NCBI RefSeq assembly: GCF_029844725.1
Contig: NZ_JAOCKJ010000003.1
Location: 1-64,000, forward strand
Direction of reading: 5' to 3'
DNA length: 64,000 nucleotides
Source: Pantoea sp. GD03673
Lineage (GTDB): Bacteria > Pseudomonadota > Gammaproteobacteria > Enterobacterales > Enterobacteriaceae
Positions 54,997 through 64,000 of the stretch are shown in pieces. Position 1 is the stretch's first letter. Each line of letters starts with the position of its first letter. The position numbers and the translations under genes are program-made. A model generated the notes under the pieces. The model was not told where the DNA came from. It worked only from the letters and a program-made list of their open reading frames with translations, and did not search any database.

Positions 54997-56421
54997 ATGT
55001 CAGGCCTTATTCTTGTTTCTCACAATCAATCGCAACGATCGACGCTTACTGCCGTCTATGACGGAATACTCTCCCGTCAGGGCGGCCTCTGGATTAGCTG
55101 GAATGGTGAAAGCACCGTTGTCCCGCATGAGGGGGCAAGATCTTACGCCGCGCAGCAGCAGGGTCAGTATGAAACGGTCACGTTTCCCTATACGCCAGCC
55201 GAGCTTGAAGAGGGATATCACACTTATATTCATAAGGGGCTCTGGCCTGTTTTCCATCAGCGCCCGGACATGGCCCGTTTTTCTGCAAGTGGATTTCAGG
55301 AATATAAAAACATCAATAAAGCGTATGCGCGCGCCATCTGTGAAAATGCCACCCCTGACGATGTTATCTGGCTTCAGGATTATCACCTGCTGGGCTGTGC
55401 CACCTTTATCCGTGAAGAGGGCCTGACCAACTCCGTCGGCATTTTCCTGCATCAGCCTTTTCCGGCGGGCAGAATGTTTGAAAGCATCCCGGAGTGGCGC
55501 TGGTTCACCGACTCGCTTTTGTGTTGTGACCTGATTGGTTTTCAGACCGTGCAGGACAGGAATAACTTCCTCGTCTGGCTGGAGAGCGAATTCCGGCTGG
55601 AGCGGCTGGAAGCGGACAGCTTTCGCGTTCATGGCCGGATCATCAGAGTCGGTGTCTTTCCGGTCGGGATTGACCTGGACGATGTTGAGTCTCTGCGCGA
55701 GAGTAACAGCTGCGCCTTTATGGAAATGCAGTGCCGCGAAAGTCTGCCCGAAAATAGCGTACTCAGCGGCGGCCACCTGGATGAGAGTTCGGGCTTGCCT
55801 TACCGCATCAGCACGCTGGAAGTGCTGTTGCGAAGGCATGAATGCTATCAGAAAAATATTACGCTGTTGCAGCTTGCGCCGCCCTCAGCCGGACATGCAC
55901 ACGCGGCGTCACAACTCGGACACGCGCTGGAAGCGCAGTGTGGTGAGCTTAATGGCGTGCATGGCACCATGAACTGGTATCCGGTTAACTATCTGACTCA
56001 CGCTTACAGCCGGGAAGAGCAGGCCGGTCTCTATCGTGCCTCACGCGTTGCGCTGGTGACGCCCCTCATGGCGGGTATGAGCCTGATGGCGAAAATGTAT
56101 GTTGCCCTGCAGGACCCGAAAAATCCTGGGGTGCTGATCCTCTCGCAGTTTGCCGGTGCCGCCGATCAGATGGAGGGGGCCATTATCGTCAATCCTTATG
56201 ATCCTGATGCAATGGCCAGTGCGGTCCATCGCGCTCTGCAGATGCCTTTACACGAACGGCGCTCTTTGCATGCCCGTCTGCTGAAAGGCCTGCATATGCA
56301 GAACAATCATCACTGGGCCGGGTCATTTTTGCGAACGCTGAATGACGAGCCGACAGCCCCGTCATCGTTGCTGCCACCCGCGGTGTTGCCGCACCTCAGC
56401 AGTAGCCGGGCGAGATACTGA
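54997..56421 (+). CDS. OtsA-like GT20 protein with catalytic residues lost (probable pseudoenzyme)
   Basis: 474 residues, exactly the usual length of trehalose-6-phosphate synthase. GT20 landmarks remain: VIWLQDYHLLGCATFIREEG, IGFQTVQDRNNF, VGVFPVGIDLDD, LILSQFAGAADQMEGAIIVN and NPYDPDAMA. The active-site positions do not: SNR becomes SHN (Arg9), VERLDYSKG becomes GGHLDESSG (Arg262 and Lys267), and RDGMNLVAKE becomes MAGMSLMAKM (Asp361, Asn363, Glu369; E. coli numbering). It should not bind UDP-glucose or glucose-6-phosphate normally. The frame is nonetheless intact, suggesting a kept non-catalytic role. Start ATG 54997 has AAGGA upstream; 33 further residues to 54898 are unlikely. Confidence 0.85.
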   Translation: MSGLILVSHNQSQRSTLTAVYDGILSRQGGLWISWNGESTVVPHEGARSYAAQQQGQYETVTFPYTPAELEEGYHTYIHKGLWPVFHQRPDMARFSASGFQEYKNINKAYARAICENATPDDVIWLQDYHLLGCATFIREEGLTNSVGIFLHQPFPAGRMFESIPEWRWFTDSLLCCDLIGFQTVQDRNNFLVWLESEFRLERLEADSFRVHGRIIRVGVFPVGIDLDDVESLRESNSCAFMEMQCRESLPENSVLSGGHLDESSGLPYRISTLEVLLRRHECYQKNITLLQLAPPSAGHAHAASQLGHALEAQCGELNGVHGTMNWYPVNYLTHAYSREEQAGLYRASRVALVTPLMAGMSLMAKMYVALQDPKNPGVLILSQFAGAADQMEGAIIVNPYDPDAMASAVHRALQMPLHERRSLHARLLKGLHMQNNHHWAGSFLRTLNDEPTAPSSLLPPAVLPHLSSSRARY

Positions 56422-57006
56422 AATTTCAGCTTCTGTCGGCACGCGGTTATGACGAGGTGAACGCGCAGGGCAGGTATTCACCCGCCTGAAATCAGGCGCG
56501 GTTGACCTGCTTCTTATAAACGGTAACGAGCCTGCTCTCTGCCATGAGCAGCAAGCAGGCATCCAGTCCGTCAGAACGACAGGCTTTAAAGGGAAACGGA
56601 CCGTACTGGTGAAAGAACGTTACTTTATTAATGATGCAGATAATAAAGGCCCTTTTCTGTGTGATCTCTCCCCGGTGCCGCGTAAATTATTTTCGAATTT
56701 TGAGAATCAGGTCTTATTCGATTCGCTAAGTGCTTTAAACAGTGCCATGAAAGGAATATCAACGGTATTAAAAGCGTTGAGAGGTCACGCTCTACCCGCT
56801 AATAAAAGAGGAAGCTCTGTACATCGCAGAATGATGGCTTCAATGAAACATAGTCTGAACCGGGGCGCATCGAACCGAAACCTTTCAGGGTCTGGATCTG
56901 ACACAGAGCGGACGGTGAGCACCCTTCATACGACGCGTTTGGACATCCTCATGACCTGCCCTGGTATGTTGTAGCGCAATATTTGTAATGACATGAGGTG
57001 TAAGAC
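56422..57006. other. Stretch of about 580 nt without a secure gene
   Basis: A 121-codon plus-strand frame at 56609-56974 starts at GTG and has a low-complexity, Ser/Arg-rich second half. It has no recognised domain and I do not annotate it as a gene. The region leads into the relB remnant. Confidence 0.4.
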
Positions 57007-57236
57007 ATGGGTAGCATTAATTTACGTATTGATGATGAACTCAAAGCGCGTTCTTTTACTGCACTTGAAAAAAATGGGTATTACTCCCTCTGACGCTTCG
57101 TCTCATGCTTGAATATATCGCTGACAATGAACGTTTGCCGTTCAGACAGACACTTATAACCGCAGAGTTTATTGAGAGTGTAAAAGAACGTCTTCGCAAT
57201 CCTCAGCCAGTACGTATGACGCTCGATGACCTCTGA
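57007..57236 (+). pseudogene. relB: relB antitoxin gene, frameshifted
   Basis: The beginning MGSINLRIDDELKARS and, in another frame, RLMLEYIADNERLPF with the ending SVKERLRNPQPVRMTLDDL, closely match E. coli RelB. At least two shifts lie between about 57070 and 57110, and the frame closes at an early TGA. The antitoxin cannot be made whole. Confidence 0.9.
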
Positions 57237-57238
57237 TA

Positions 57239-57343
57239 GTGCATTTACTGGATTTTGACGAGCAGGCATTAATGGAATGGCGAAAGCTGGGCTCGACGGT
57301 ACGTGAACAGTTGAAAAAGACGCTGACAACATCGGGACGACCT
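57239..57343 (+). pseudogene. relE: relE toxin gene, truncated after about 33 residues
   Basis: The start HLLDFDEQALMEWRKLGSTV and the following REQLKKTL match E. coli RelE. The homology ends after about 33 codons (near 57343), where the sequence runs into the 3' flank of the lysR gene. The catalytic C-terminal part is absent. It starts at GTG 2 nt after the relB stop. Confidence 0.85.
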
Positions 57344-57371
57344 GAACATCTGTCTCTGGCCGTGCCCGGCC

Positions 57372-58280
57372 TCAAAGCGTCGCCATCATCGCCGGAAATT
57401 CACTCACCAGTTTATCCACGGCCAGCCTGACTTTCAGGGTTAGATGCGGCGTGCGCGGCCATACAGCATAGACAGGCCAGCGTCCTGCAGACCGGTCTTT
57501 TAATATTTCTGTCAGGCTGCCGCTCACGAGTTCCTCGCGCACCAGCCAGTAGGGCAGTGAGGCGATGCCGCCGCCTGCCAGGGTGATATCTTTGACCGCC
57601 TGCATGTCATCCATCATAAATCGGGCTGGTGGGATTAAATCCGTTATCTCATCCTTTTCATTTTTAACGCGCCACTTAAGAATGCGCCCGGAACGGATGT
57701 AGGCGACGGCGGCATGCTGTTTCAGCTCATCCAGCGAAACCGGCTCGCCAGCCTGTCGAAGGTAATCAGGCGACGCGCAGAACACCATAGTGTGAGAACC
57801 CAGATCCCGCGCGATGAGACGCGTGCTGTCAGGCAGTGCGCCGATTCTGACAGCCAGGTCAAATCCCTCTTCTTGCAAATCCACGGGCCGGTCGCTGAAT
57901 GACATTTCCAGCTCCAGTGCGGGATGCTCTTTCGCCAGAGCGGCCAGCAGGGGTGACACACACAACTGACCGAGGAGAACCGGAACAGATACCCGCAGTT
58001 TTCCGCTTACCTGCAGCTTGCCACCTTCCAGAATGTCTTCCGCCATGCTGATTTCATCCAGCGCCCGACGGCAGGCTTCGTAATAAAGCGTGCCTTCGTC
58101 GGTCAGACTCTGGCTGCGGGTGGTTCGGTTAAAAAGCGTAACGCCCAGCCTCTCTTCAAGCCGGGATACCGTTTTAGCGACGGCTGAACGTGTGACGTGC
58201 AGTTTTTCAGCCGCCTGCGAAAAACTCACTGACTCCGCAGCAGTCACGAAAACAGGAATGCTGTTCATTTCGCTTTTCAT
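57372..58280 (-). CDS. LysR-family regulator, divergent from an oxidoreductase gene
   Basis: A 302-residue LysR protein with N-terminal HTH (AAESVSFSQAAEKLHVTRSA, VSRLEERLGVTLFNRTTRS) and typical effector domain (FDLAVRIGALPDSTRL, GGGIASLPYWLV). AGGG precedes ATG 58280. It faces the quinone-oxidoreductase-like gene with 106 nt between starts, a standard LysR/target pair. Confidence 0.9.
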   Translation of the reverse strand: MKSEMNSIPVFVTAAESVSFSQAAEKLHVTRSAVAKTVSRLEERLGVTLFNRTTRSQSLTDEGTLYYEACRRALDEISMAEDILEGGKLQVSGKLRVSVPVLLGQLCVSPLLAALAKEHPALELEMSFSDRPVDLQEEGFDLAVRIGALPDSTRLIARDLGSHTMVFCASPDYLRQAGEPVSLDELKQHAAVAYIRSGRILKWRVKNEKDEITDLIPPARFMMDDMQAVKDITLAGGGIASLPYWLVREELVSGSLTEILKDRSAGRWPVYAVWPRTPHLTLKVRLAVDKLVSEFPAMMATL

Positions 58281-58386
58281 ATTGTCGCCCTGGGGGAACC
58301 AATTAAGGGAAATACTATCTTCACTGTCACTTAAATGGCAATGCTAGAATTCTGACTGTCTCTTAATCACCCCATCAGGAATCATC

Positions 58387-59412
58387 ATGGCTCGCACAAT
58401 GCAACGCTGGACCTTAAATCAGCCCGGTCGTCAGAACCTGACCCTTACGGCAGCTCAGATCCCTCAGCCTGGGCCGAACGAAGTGCTGGTTCGGGTGAAC
58501 GCCATCTCCCTTAACTTCCGGGATAAGGTCATTATTGAAGGCGGAATGGGTAATGGCATGCCTCTGCCTTTTACCCCAGGGTCGGACATGGCTGGTGTGG
58601 TGGAGGCTGTCGGGCCGGGCACAACCCGCTTCAGTCCGGGAGAACGCGTTATATCGACTTTTTTCCCGGACTGGATCGACGGCAAACTTCATAACGATGC
58701 CAGAAACCCGCGTTATGACACCACAGGGTACGCGCTTCAGGGCGTACTGGCTGAATACGTGGTCATGAACGAAGCGTGGCTGGTCAAATCACCTGAGTCG
58801 CTGTCCGATGCGGAAGCCAGCACGCTGGTTTGTGCAGGCCTGACCGCCTGGTTTGCACTGATTGAGCGCGGAGGCCTCAGGGCAGGTGAAACCCTGCTGG
58901 TTCAGGGAACCGGTGGCGTGGCGCTTTTCGCACTTCAGATTGGTAAAGCAGTGGGAGCCGAGGTATTTATCACCTCATCCAGCGATGAGAAGCTGGCTGC
59001 TGCGAGGGCACTCGGTGCCGATCACGGAATTAACCGCACGCGTGAGGATTGGGTCGACGCTATTCACCGGTTGACCGGCGATCGAGGCATCGACCACGTT
59101 GTGGATACCGTCGGAGGACGTAATTTTGCAGATTCTGTTCGCGCCGTCGCTTCACACGGCCGAATCTCCCTGATTGGCATGATGGACACAGACGACATTA
59201 CCGTCCCCGGCGGCATGCTGTTGCTCAAGTCGCCGACTGTGCAGGGCATTGGCGTAGGCCACCGGCGGGCGCTTGAGGATCTGGTTCGGGCTGTGGACGT
59301 CATCAGACTCAGGCCTGTCATTGATAAAACCTTCCGCTTCGGCGAACTGCCACAAGCGCTGGAACAACTCGACAACGGCGCGTTTGGAAAAATCGTCATA
59401 AGTGTGGGCTGA
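58387..59412 (+). CDS. Zinc-independent NAD(P)H:quinone oxidoreductase-type dehydrogenase
   Basis: A 341-residue medium-chain dehydrogenase lacking zinc ligands. The N-terminal GroES-like domain has NFRDKVIIEGG and GSDMAGVVEAVG; the Rossmann motif is LVQGTGGVALFALQIGKAVGAEV. Similar to bacterial alcohol dehydrogenase/enoyl-reductase (Qor-like) proteins. AGGA precedes the ATG. Probably controlled by the adjacent LysR. Confidence 0.9.
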   Translation: MARTMQRWTLNQPGRQNLTLTAAQIPQPGPNEVLVRVNAISLNFRDKVIIEGGMGNGMPLPFTPGSDMAGVVEAVGPGTTRFSPGERVISTFFPDWIDGKLHNDARNPRYDTTGYALQGVLAEYVVMNEAWLVKSPESLSDAEASTLVCAGLTAWFALIERGGLRAGETLLVQGTGGVALFALQIGKAVGAEVFITSSSDEKLAAARALGADHGINRTREDWVDAIHRLTGDRGIDHVVDTVGGRNFADSVRAVASHGRISLIGMMDTDDITVPGGMLLLKSPTVQGIGVGHRRALEDLVRAVDVIRLRPVIDKTFRFGELPQALEQLDNGAFGKIVISVG

Positions 59413-59674
59413 CTTTTCTGAATCAGGTTACGTCTGGCGGCGGGGCCTTAAAATGGCTTCGCCGGTTACCTGACTTCCGTTGCCAGCCTTTTATACCGGG
59501 TCTCTGCTGCCTGCTTCGAGACATGACAAAATCCCTAAGCCGGACCCGCCAGGGCACCTGTCACACCGGAAACGCCCGGACTGCGCCCGAAGCCCCGTGC
59601 GGTGCCGGTGATGAATCAGACTTACTGTTATGACACACGTTATGCGATGAACCGGTATCAGCGCTGACCGTCTT

Positions 59675-60505
59675 TCAGCGTATCTGACTGAGAATAATAC
59701 GGTCGAAGATGCGGTCGCCCAGCCAGACGCGCATGCGGATGAGCATCTTTGCAAACTTACCGGCCGCATACCGGGTACGCGGGTTGCTGCTTTTCACTGC
59801 CCGGGATACGACGTCTGCAATGACTTCTGGTGAGCTGCCTGTGCCGTGCCCGTAAGTTTTCTTTATCGCGGCAGACACGATACTGACAAGGTGTCCATAG
59901 GGACCGCTGGCCGAACGTCTGATAAGCGTGTCACTGGCGGCATCGCCGAAACCCGTCTCTATGACACCGGGTTCAACAATCACTACTTTTATCCCGAAAC
60001 CCGCGACTTCAAGCCTGAGGCAGTCTGACCAGCCTTCCAGCGCATGTTTAGTTGCGTGATACCAGGCGCCCAGAATGCTGTACATTTTGCCGCCCATGGA
60101 GGTGATGTTCACAATATGTCCGGAGCGTCTGTCTCTCATCGCGGGGAGCAACAACTGTGTCAGCCGTGCGGCACCAAACAGATTGACCTCAAACTGATAG
60201 CGGGCTTCATCAATCCCGATTTCTTCTACCGGGCCGTAGAGGCCAAAGCCGGCATTATTAACCAGCACATCAACACCGCCGGTCTGGCTCAGAATTGTTT
60301 TTACACCGGAGACAATGTCCTCATCGACAGAAATGTCCATCCGCAGCGGTCGGGCACCAAGACTGACCAGGTCGGCCATCTTTTCAACGTTGCGGGCCGC
60401 AACGTAAACCTGATAGCCATCCTGTATCAGACGGCGGGCGATGGATTTACCCATCCCGGACGATGCGCCGGTGACCAGCGCGGTTTTCTTTTCCTGAGTA
60501 AACAT
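59675..60505 (-). CDS. Short-chain dehydrogenase/reductase
   Basis: A 276-residue classical SDR: cofactor motif TALVTGASSGMGKSIA, NNAG in VLVNNAGFGLYG, active-site Ser in ITSMGG and YxxxK as WYHATKHALEG. GAGGTG precedes ATG 60505; the longer frame to 60619 adds a basic tail without support. Substrate unknown. The 262 nt between it and the convergent dehydrogenase hold nothing recognisable. Confidence 0.9.
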   Translation of the reverse strand: MFTQEKKTALVTGASSGMGKSIARRLIQDGYQVYVAARNVEKMADLVSLGARPLRMDISVDEDIVSGVKTILSQTGGVDVLVNNAGFGLYGPVEEIGIDEARYQFEVNLFGAARLTQLLLPAMRDRRSGHIVNITSMGGKMYSILGAWYHATKHALEGWSDCLRLEVAGFGIKVVIVEPGVIETGFGDAASDTLIRRSASGPYGHLVSIVSAAIKKTYGHGTGSSPEVIADVVSRAVKSSNPRTRYAAGKFAKMLIRMRVWLGDRIFDRIILSQIR

Positions 60506-60878
60506 AGGCACCTCAATGAATGAACGGCGTTTAGTTTGCCTGAACCCATGCCGGGAATGTCTTGCGTTGTACGCCAGACTTCTTGCTGAAGGTGCCATTC
60601 GTTGCAGAAAGCGCGCCATTTTTGAGCTAAGCGGGAATACGCTGACCTGATGCGTGGCAGTTTTTCGATAGCTGTTTTACAGCCCCTCATCTTCGGGAAC
60701 CCGCGCTAAACGGGACAGGCTGGATACCTCAGCAAAGGAAGCCACACCCATATTCTAAAACGCTTGAGAGGGTGCTGGCTGCCTGAAATGTGCCTCCTCG
60801 CGGAAGGTTCAACAGTACCGTAGCCGAAGTGCGAGCAGACCATCAACAGCAGTGGTAACTATGAACAGAATGTTCATT

Positions 60879-61541
60879 TCACCCGGTCACAGTTCCCCGT
60901 TCTGTTAACTGATCGGAGGACAGGATAACTATCCCCTTCGTCACAGGGACCGTCTGTGTCAGGGCCCGTGCTACAGCCAGAGCCTTCACTGGTTTGTAAG
61001 CTCCGGGAAGAACGGGAGATAACAGTCTGGCTATCGGGATGGAAATAATTTCCCCCAGACGCACCGGCTGACCCAGTCCCGCACGGTAGTCGAGCAATAA
61101 AGCGGGTCGCGCAATAACCAGCGTGGTGAGCGGCAGTGCTCTGAGCGCCTCCTCCAGCTCACCTTTGACCCGCGTGTAAAACACAGACGATCTGGCGTTG
61201 GCACCGCTGGCGCTGACCAGCCCTATACGGCTGACCCCGGCGCGTATAGCGGCCTCTGCAACGGCCATATTAGCCTCAAAATCCACAGCCCGGAACGCCT
61301 CTTTGCTGCCTGCCACTTTGATTGTTGTACCCAGTGCAAGATAGGCTTCGTCTGCATGGGGAAGCTGCCCCAGTGACCTGAAATCGACGAGATGAACCTG
61401 TAACTTTGGATGACTGACTTTGAGTGGCTTTCTGCTCAGTGCATGGATGCAGATGACGTCCGGATCATTCAGAAGGAGCTGAAGGAGCTGTCCACCTGTG
61501 AGACCTGTGGCACCGGCCAGCAATACAACACGATTTGTCAT
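60879..61541 (-). CDS. NAD(P)H-binding oxidoreductase-like protein (HTATIP2/YraR-like)
   Basis: A 220-residue atypical SDR with cofactor motif VLLAGATGLTGGQLLQLLL and later VSASGANARSSVFYTRVKGELEEAL, which keeps the SxxxY/K pattern loosely. It resembles the YraR/HTATIP2 group. It follows the AraC-family gene by 11 nt on the same strand, so both likely share a transcript. Function not known. Confidence 0.82.
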   Translation of the reverse strand: MTNRVVLLAGATGLTGGQLLQLLLNDPDVICIHALSRKPLKVSHPKLQVHLVDFRSLGQLPHADEAYLALGTTIKVAGSKEAFRAVDFEANMAVAEAAIRAGVSRIGLVSASGANARSSVFYTRVKGELEEALRALPLTTLVIARPALLLDYRAGLGQPVRLGEIISIPIARLLSPVLPGAYKPVKALAVARALTQTVPVTKGIVILSSDQLTERGTVTG

Positions 61542-61552
61542 GATGCTCTCAT

Positions 61553-62560
61553 TTAATTGAAACGCATGGCTTCCCTGACGGTTTCAGGCGTCTGGCCTGT
61601 CCAGGCCATAAAAGCACGGTAGAATGAATTCGGATCTTCAAAACCCAGCAGGAAGGCAATTTCGTAGCCGGGCAGTCTGGTATTGCGCAGATAGTGGCGG
61701 GCCAGGTTTTCGCGGCTGGTATTGATCAGAGTGCGAAAATTCTCACCCTCATCCTCAAGTCTGCGCTGTAGCGTGCGTTTACTCATACCCAGACGCTCTG
61801 CTGTCTTCTCTATAGTGGCCTCGTTACCCGGCAGCAACTCCAGAAGTACCGCCCGGACGCGTTCAGAGGTTGTGGCCGTTACATCCAGCTCACTCAGACG
61901 GCGGCGCAGCTCTGGCTCGAATATCTGCCACATTCCTTCATTTACCGTTAAAAAAGGTCTGTGGGCATCAGCAGCAGAAAAGCGGATAGCTGGCTTTTCG
62001 CCTTGCGAAATGCGGGTACCAAAGAACCGGGTAACGTGACCAGCCTGTGCGTCCGTGGGAAGCTGCTGGAGCATGACGCCTGCTGCCATAATCGGTTCAC
62101 GTGTTGCCAGTCGGGCCAGCTTCAGCAGAAAGGCCAGTTCTGCGATTTGTAAAGACACGGGAATGTCTGTGGCTGATAACCAGCGCGGTGAAACGATGAG
62201 ACAGCCATTATCATCAACGGCTGTCTCCAGCATCATCGGGGCAATGAGCTGCTTATATCGGGCCAGCCGCTGGACTGCCTGCATCATATTGGTACTGCAT
62301 AACGCCGCGAAAAGCGGCGGGTCAAAAGATTCAGCAGAAACCTTTTCCACCAGGGGCAGGGGAAACGCCGGATGATTTATTCCGGCTTCAAGTGCATGCC
62401 ATAGGCGAATGTATTCATCTGTCGTGAGACCACGATCGGTTCCTGAAAATGTATCATCTGGCAGGTGCGCCCTGCGCAGAATATCTCCGGGCGTCAGGCC
62501 TGCGTCTTTAAGCAATGTTTGCCAGCTGATATTGAGGGAGAAAGTACGGTTTCGTGCCAT
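61553..62560 (-). CDS. AraC-family regulator with Arabinose_bd-type N-terminal domain
   Basis: A 335-residue regulator of the OruR/ArgR-like subclass. The N-terminal ligand domain is seen in WHALEAGINHPAFPLPLV and ALCSTNMMQAVQRLARY. The C-terminal double HTH is TIEKTAERLGMSKRTLQRRL and YEIAFLLGFEDPNSFYRAF. Ligand unknown. First gene of a unit with the NAD(P)-binding protein. Confidence 0.9.
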   Translation of the reverse strand: MARNRTFSLNISWQTLLKDAGLTPGDILRRAHLPDDTFSGTDRGLTTDEYIRLWHALEAGINHPAFPLPLVEKVSAESFDPPLFAALCSTNMMQAVQRLARYKQLIAPMMLETAVDDNGCLIVSPRWLSATDIPVSLQIAELAFLLKLARLATREPIMAAGVMLQQLPTDAQAGHVTRFFGTRISQGEKPAIRFSAADAHRPFLTVNEGMWQIFEPELRRRLSELDVTATTSERVRAVLLELLPGNEATIEKTAERLGMSKRTLQRRLEDEGENFRTLINTSRENLARHYLRNTRLPGYEIAFLLGFEDPNSFYRAFMAWTGQTPETVREAMRFN

Positions 62561-62840
62561 TTTCAGATTCCGGAAGTGAATATCATGCAGGACTTAATCG
62601 GGCATCATATCTGAACAGATCTGCATGATATATTCCATCCGCGCCATAATGATGGTGAATTACGCCATCCGTCAGATGACCTGCCGCAATACCCCATTCG
62701 CGAAGTCTGAAAGCATCCAGCAGGCACAAAGCGGACCCTTTTAGCGTCAGTCTGAAGGCGAAACCTCAGGTGAAAATTGCAATCGGGCAGAGATCCCTGT
62801 CGTAAGGCTATGGGCAGCGATCACCCGTCGCTGGATTTTA

Positions 62841-64000
62841 TCACTTTGCGGCGCGACCTCTGATGCCCGGCCTGAACGCATACTTTTTCGCGCGCAGGGC
62901 GATGATCAACGCGACAGCCATAAAGGCCAAAAGCGCCCAGGGGAATGAGGTTGCACCGGCACTATTGAGTAGCAGACCACCGATGACGCCGCCGCTGGCA
63001 ATAGCCAGATTCCATGCGGTGGTGACCATTGCCTGGACGACATCGACATGATGACCAGCCGCGTCGGCGGCGGCCGTCTGCATCTGCGTTGACGCGCCCC
63101 CAAACGACACCCCCCAGACCACGACCGCCAGAAAGACTACAACCTGCTCGCGCATGCCTGCGGTGAGAACCGCAGAGACCAGCGCCAGTGCCGCCAGACT
63201 AAACAGAACCAGATTGCGCAAATGGCGATCTACCCGTATTCCGGTAATCCAGATGCCGACAAGGGCCGCTATACCAAAAATCAGCAGGATAAGGCCGACG
63301 CTTGCTGTCAGTCCCGACAACTGCAGAAACGGGCCGATAAAAGTATAAAGAATGTTGTGTGCCGTCATCCAGAGAAAGATAACCGCCAGAACCGGTCTGA
63401 CGCCGGGCATCATGAACACGTGCCACACAGGGAGACGGCGGTCAGCCTGCTGTCCCGGCAGGTCGGGAACCGCGACCCACGTCCAGATAAAAAGAATCAC
63501 TGCCAGCGCGGCCATGATCCCAAAGGGCACTCGCCACCCCATCACGCTGCCCAGCCATGCGCCTGCGGGCGTGCCCAGTGACAGCGCAACAGGAATGCCA
63601 ACCATTGCAATAGCCAGTGCGCGGCCCTGTAACGCAACAGGAACGAGTCGGCGGGCATAGCCTGCCAGAATCCCCCATGCCAGTCCGGCAGCCACACCCG
63701 ACATGAACCGGGCCGCCATCGTCAGCCAGTAACTGGACGATAAAGTGGTAATGGTATTGAAAATCAGAAAGATGCCCACGGCCAGCAGCAGCACTGTTTT
63801 ACGCTGCCAGCCACGGGTCAGCACCGTCAACGGGATCGCCGCGATCAGCGATCCCAGCGCATAAATGCTCACCAGCTGGCCTGCCATCACCTGGGTAACG
63901 CCCAGGCCTGCTCCAATTTCAGGGAGCAGCCCCGCTGGCAGCGTCTCGGTCAGGATGGCAATAAAGCCCGTCATGGCAAATGCCAGCAGGGATGCCAGAG
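62841..64000 (-). CDS. MFS exporter (DHA1/AraJ-PbuE-like), N-terminus outside window
   Basis: The frame remains open to the right edge, where the preceding codons read LASLLAFA before MTGFIAILTETLPAGLLPEI, so the true start lies beyond 64000. At least 386 residues and about eleven helices are visible. GQLVSIYALGSLIAAIPLT and GWQRKTVLLLAV are motif-A-like, and MVGIPVALSLGTPAGAWLG is motif-C-like, typical of small-molecule exporters of the DHA1 group. Substrate unknown. Confidence 0.88.
   Translation of the reverse strand, partial: LASLLAFAMTGFIAILTETLPAGLLPEIGAGLGVTQVMAGQLVSIYALGSLIAAIPLTVLTRGWQRKTVLLLAVGIFLIFNTITTLSSSYWLTMAARFMSGVAAGLAWGILAGYARRLVPVALQGRALAIAMVGIPVALSLGTPAGAWLGSVMGWRVPFGIMAALAVILFIWTWVAVPDLPGQQADRRLPVWHVFMMPGVRPVLAVIFLWMTAHNILYTFIGPFLQLSGLTASVGLILLIFGIAALVGIWITGIRVDRHLRNLVLFSLAALALVSAVLTAGMREQVVVFLAVVVWGVSFGGASTQMQTAAADAAGHHVDVVQAMVTTAWNLAIASGGVIGGLLLNSAGATSFPWALLAFMAVALIIALRAKKYAFRPGIRGRAAK

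Noticed and set aside
56609-56974. 121-codon plus-strand frame
   Set aside because: Low-complexity second half, GTG start without clear ribosome-binding site, no recognised domain.

Overview
The window looks like an enteric gammaproteobacterium of the Erwiniaceae, most likely a Pantoea or close relative. The basis is close similarity of many products to E. coli proteins (ClcA, AscB/F/G, YbiU, SupH, YahK, YciT, Map) combined with plant-associated functions (phenolic acid decarboxylase, beta-glucoside uptake, indole-acetic acid synthesis). I cannot tell whether it is chromosome or large plasmid. No tRNA, rRNA or CRISPR array was seen.

Layout. 0-8.7 kb: a decayed type VI secretion cluster. It has duplicated DUF3304 lipoproteins, a truncated DUF2235 effector, only the 3' end of tssM, then tssA, a frameshifted tssF, tssG, tssJ, tssE and a VasL-like gene. 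8.8-14.5 kb: padC, clcA, a small exported protein, an FAD monooxygenase and a GAF/degenerate-GGDEF/EAL protein. 14.5-17.8 kb: a TPP-riboswitch-controlled tenA-thiZXY operon for scavenging thiamine pyrimidine precursors. 17.9-22.1 kb: the beta-glucoside ascFB operon with divergent ascG. 22.1-31.2 kb: ordinary accessory genes (YciT-like regulator, ybiU/supH pair, HxlR/yahK pair, small unknown proteins, a MASE2-GGDEF cyclase, and a second methionine aminopeptidase coupled to a ParD-like protein).

31.2-42.0 kb: the most interesting region, an AT-richer auxin/indole island. It starts beside a degraded tyrosine integrase and is bounded by two diverged 48-bp direct repeats. It carries an aromatic amino acid permease, indoleacetamide hydrolase (IaaH), tryptophan 2-monooxygenase (IaaM), an NTF2-like protein, an MFS exporter, a LysR regulator, and an acyl-CoA-dehydrogenase-fold flavin monooxygenase resembling IAA monooxygenase IacA with a partner flavin reductase. 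Together they could take up Trp, make IAA via indole-3-acetamide, and then oxidise an indole compound or move it out of the cell. The pairing of an IAA-synthesis pathway with an orphan IacA-like oxygenase, without the rest of the iac catabolic genes, is the best candidate for an undescribed system.

42.3-49.5 kb: a complete tripartite RND efflux operon with a perfect palindromic operator and two TetR genes. 49.7-57.3 kb: a patchy region with an SRAP protein, an EAL-PAS protein, a hydroxyacid dehydrogenase, a GNAT, an OtsA-like protein that has lost its catalytic residues, and a broken relBE pair. 57.4-64 kb: LysR/quinone-oxidoreductase pair, SDR, NAD(P)-binding protein, AraC regulator and the start of an MFS exporter gene cut by the window edge.
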